A DNA stretch of 64,000 bases from DASXMT01 sp963803065. GTDB lineage: Bacteria > Actinomycetota > Acidimicrobiia > Acidimicrobiales > RAAP-2. A model generated the notes under the pieces. The model had not been told where the DNA came from. It saw only the letters and a list, made by a program, of their open reading frames with translations, and did no database searches. The DNA lies in the NCBI GenBank assembly GCA_963803065.1, contig CAWDKW010000004.1, positions 310,001 to 374,000 of the forward strand, given 5' to 3'. The translations under genes and the position numbers were made by a program. Positions 63,364 through 64,000 of this stretch are shown in pieces. How positions within the stretch are numbered: the first letter of the stretch is position 1; each line of letters begins with the position of its first letter.

Positions 63364-64000
63364 TCAGATCTTGCCCGCCGTGGCCTCCCAGTAGGGATCG
63401 CGCAGCTTGCGCTTGTAGAGCTTGCCGTTCGGGTCCCTCGGCATCGAGTCGGTGAAGTCGACGGACTTCGGGATCTTGAACTTGGCCAACCGCTCGGCAC
63501 AGTAAGCGAGGATCTCGGCGGCCAGCTCGGGCGTGGGGGCGACACCCTCTGTCGGCTCGACGACGGCCTTCACCTCTTCGCCCCAGTCCTCGTTGGGAAT
63601 GCCGAACACGGCCACGTCCCCCACCTTGGGGAAGCCCAGGAGCACGTTCTCGATCTCGGCCGGGTAGATGTTGGCGCCGCCGGAGATGATCATGTCGATC
63701 TTGCGGTCCCGCAGGAACAGGTACCCGTCCTCGTCGATGACCCCCACGTCGCCCACGGTGAAGAAGCTCCCGATGCGGTTCTTTTCCGTCTTCTCCTTGT
63801 CCTTGTGGTACTCGAATCCGCCACTGGACATCGACATGTAGACGGTGCCGACGACACCGGGCTCCTCGACGCGATCGCCCGAGTCGTCGAAGATGGCGAT
63901 CTCGGAGATCGGCCAGGCGCGGCCCACCGTGCCCGGCTTCTTCAGCCACTCCTCGGCCGTCACCAGGGTGCCTCCGCCCTCGGAGGCGGCGTAGTACTCG
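63364..64000 (-). CDS. Acyl-CoA synthetase (AMP-forming), C-terminal part (runs off the window end)
   Basis: Only the last 211 residues are in the window. Adenylation motifs: YYAASEGGGTL (the YGxTE-like motif), VGDVGVIDEDGYLFLRDRKIDMIISGGANIYPAEIEN, and PRDPNGKLYKRKLRD with the catalytic lysine. FadD-type enzyme that activates fatty or steroid acids. It converges with the thioesterase gene. Substrate unknown. Confidence 0.93.
   Translation of the reverse strand, partial: EYYAASEGGGTLVTAEEWLKKPGTVGRAWPISEIAIFDDSGDRVEEPGVVGTVYMSMSSGGFEYHKDKEKTEKNRIGSFFTVGDVGVIDEDGYLFLRDRKIDMIISGGANIYPAEIENVLLGFPKVGDVAVFGIPNEDWGEEVKAVVEPTEGVAPTPELAAEILAYCAERLAKFKIPKSVDFTDSMPRDPNGKLYKRKLRDPYWEATAGKI

Overview
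This is a GC-rich chromosomal segment from an actinobacterium. The markers are a WhiB-family protein, a PdtaS-type sensor kinase, a DUF3107 protein, the actinobacterial trio SCO1664 / DUF3090 / MSMEG_4193, a paired ArsA-like ATPase locus, and the gene order argS-lysA-hom-thrC-rho-rpmE-prfA-prmC-tsaC, which I recall from Mycobacterium. A System I (Ccm) cytochrome c pathway, an FrhB-like protein and several hypotheticals point away from Mycobacterium, perhaps to Acidimicrobiia; that placement is an inference. I saw no transposase, integrase, phage gene, CRISPR array or rRNA. There is one tRNA, Arg-CCG.

Layout. 1-5.3 kb: ccmC(partial)-D-E-F-G-H/I. 5.4-8.6 kb: cysteine desulfurase and a SufR-like Fe-S repressor, divergent from mrp. 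8.8-13.2 kb: dGTPase-like hydrolase, DUF3107 protein, two ArsA/Get3-like ATPases. 13.3-19.9 kb: O-methyltransferase, PHP phosphatase, PdtaS, WhiB, glycerophosphodiesterase, etfBA. 19.9-25.3 kb: SCO1664/DUF3090/phosphatase trio, family 5 UDG, FrhB-like protein, Fpg/Nei glycosylase, Bcp peroxiredoxin. 25.4-31 kb: TPP riboswitch and thiC, DEAD-box helicase, PIG-L deacetylase, class I amidotransferase, HlyIII protein. 31.1-42.2 kb: acnA, an ABC exporter divergent from its likely MarR regulator, aldo/keto reductase, GNAT, two poorly characterised envelope proteins, and a RibD-like reductase divergent from an HxlR regulator. 42.4-53.5 kb: tRNA-Arg, argS, lysA, hom, thrC, rho, rpmE, prfA, prmC, tsaC. 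53.5-57.5 kb: a candidate attenuator followed by leuB-ilvE-cimA. 57.5-64 kb: unknown protein, epoxide-hydrolase-like protein, FadE25-like dehydrogenase, then a KstR-like palindrome ahead of a FadA5-like thiolase, EchA19-like hydratase and hotdog protein, with a convergent acyl-CoA synthetase cut by the window end.

How the parts relate. Many genes overlap by 1-4 bases (ccm block, hom-thrC, prmC-tsaC, echA-thioesterase), so operons are tightly coupled. At least eleven start codons lie 6-8 bases after a TANNNT-like -10 element, which implies widespread leaderless transcription. Regulatory sites visible directly include a candidate leucine/valine/isoleucine attenuator, a TPP riboswitch, a perfect CRP-type box at whiB, a MarR palindrome that contains the -10 element, and a KstR-type box.

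Cautions. Two genes (second ArsA-like ATPase and prmC) are split by single-base frame changes in low-complexity DNA, a third (57.6 kb) may be, and the first ArsA-like ATPase has no normal start codon. Sequencing or assembly error is the simplest explanation. Family names rest on motif recognition from memory, not on searches.
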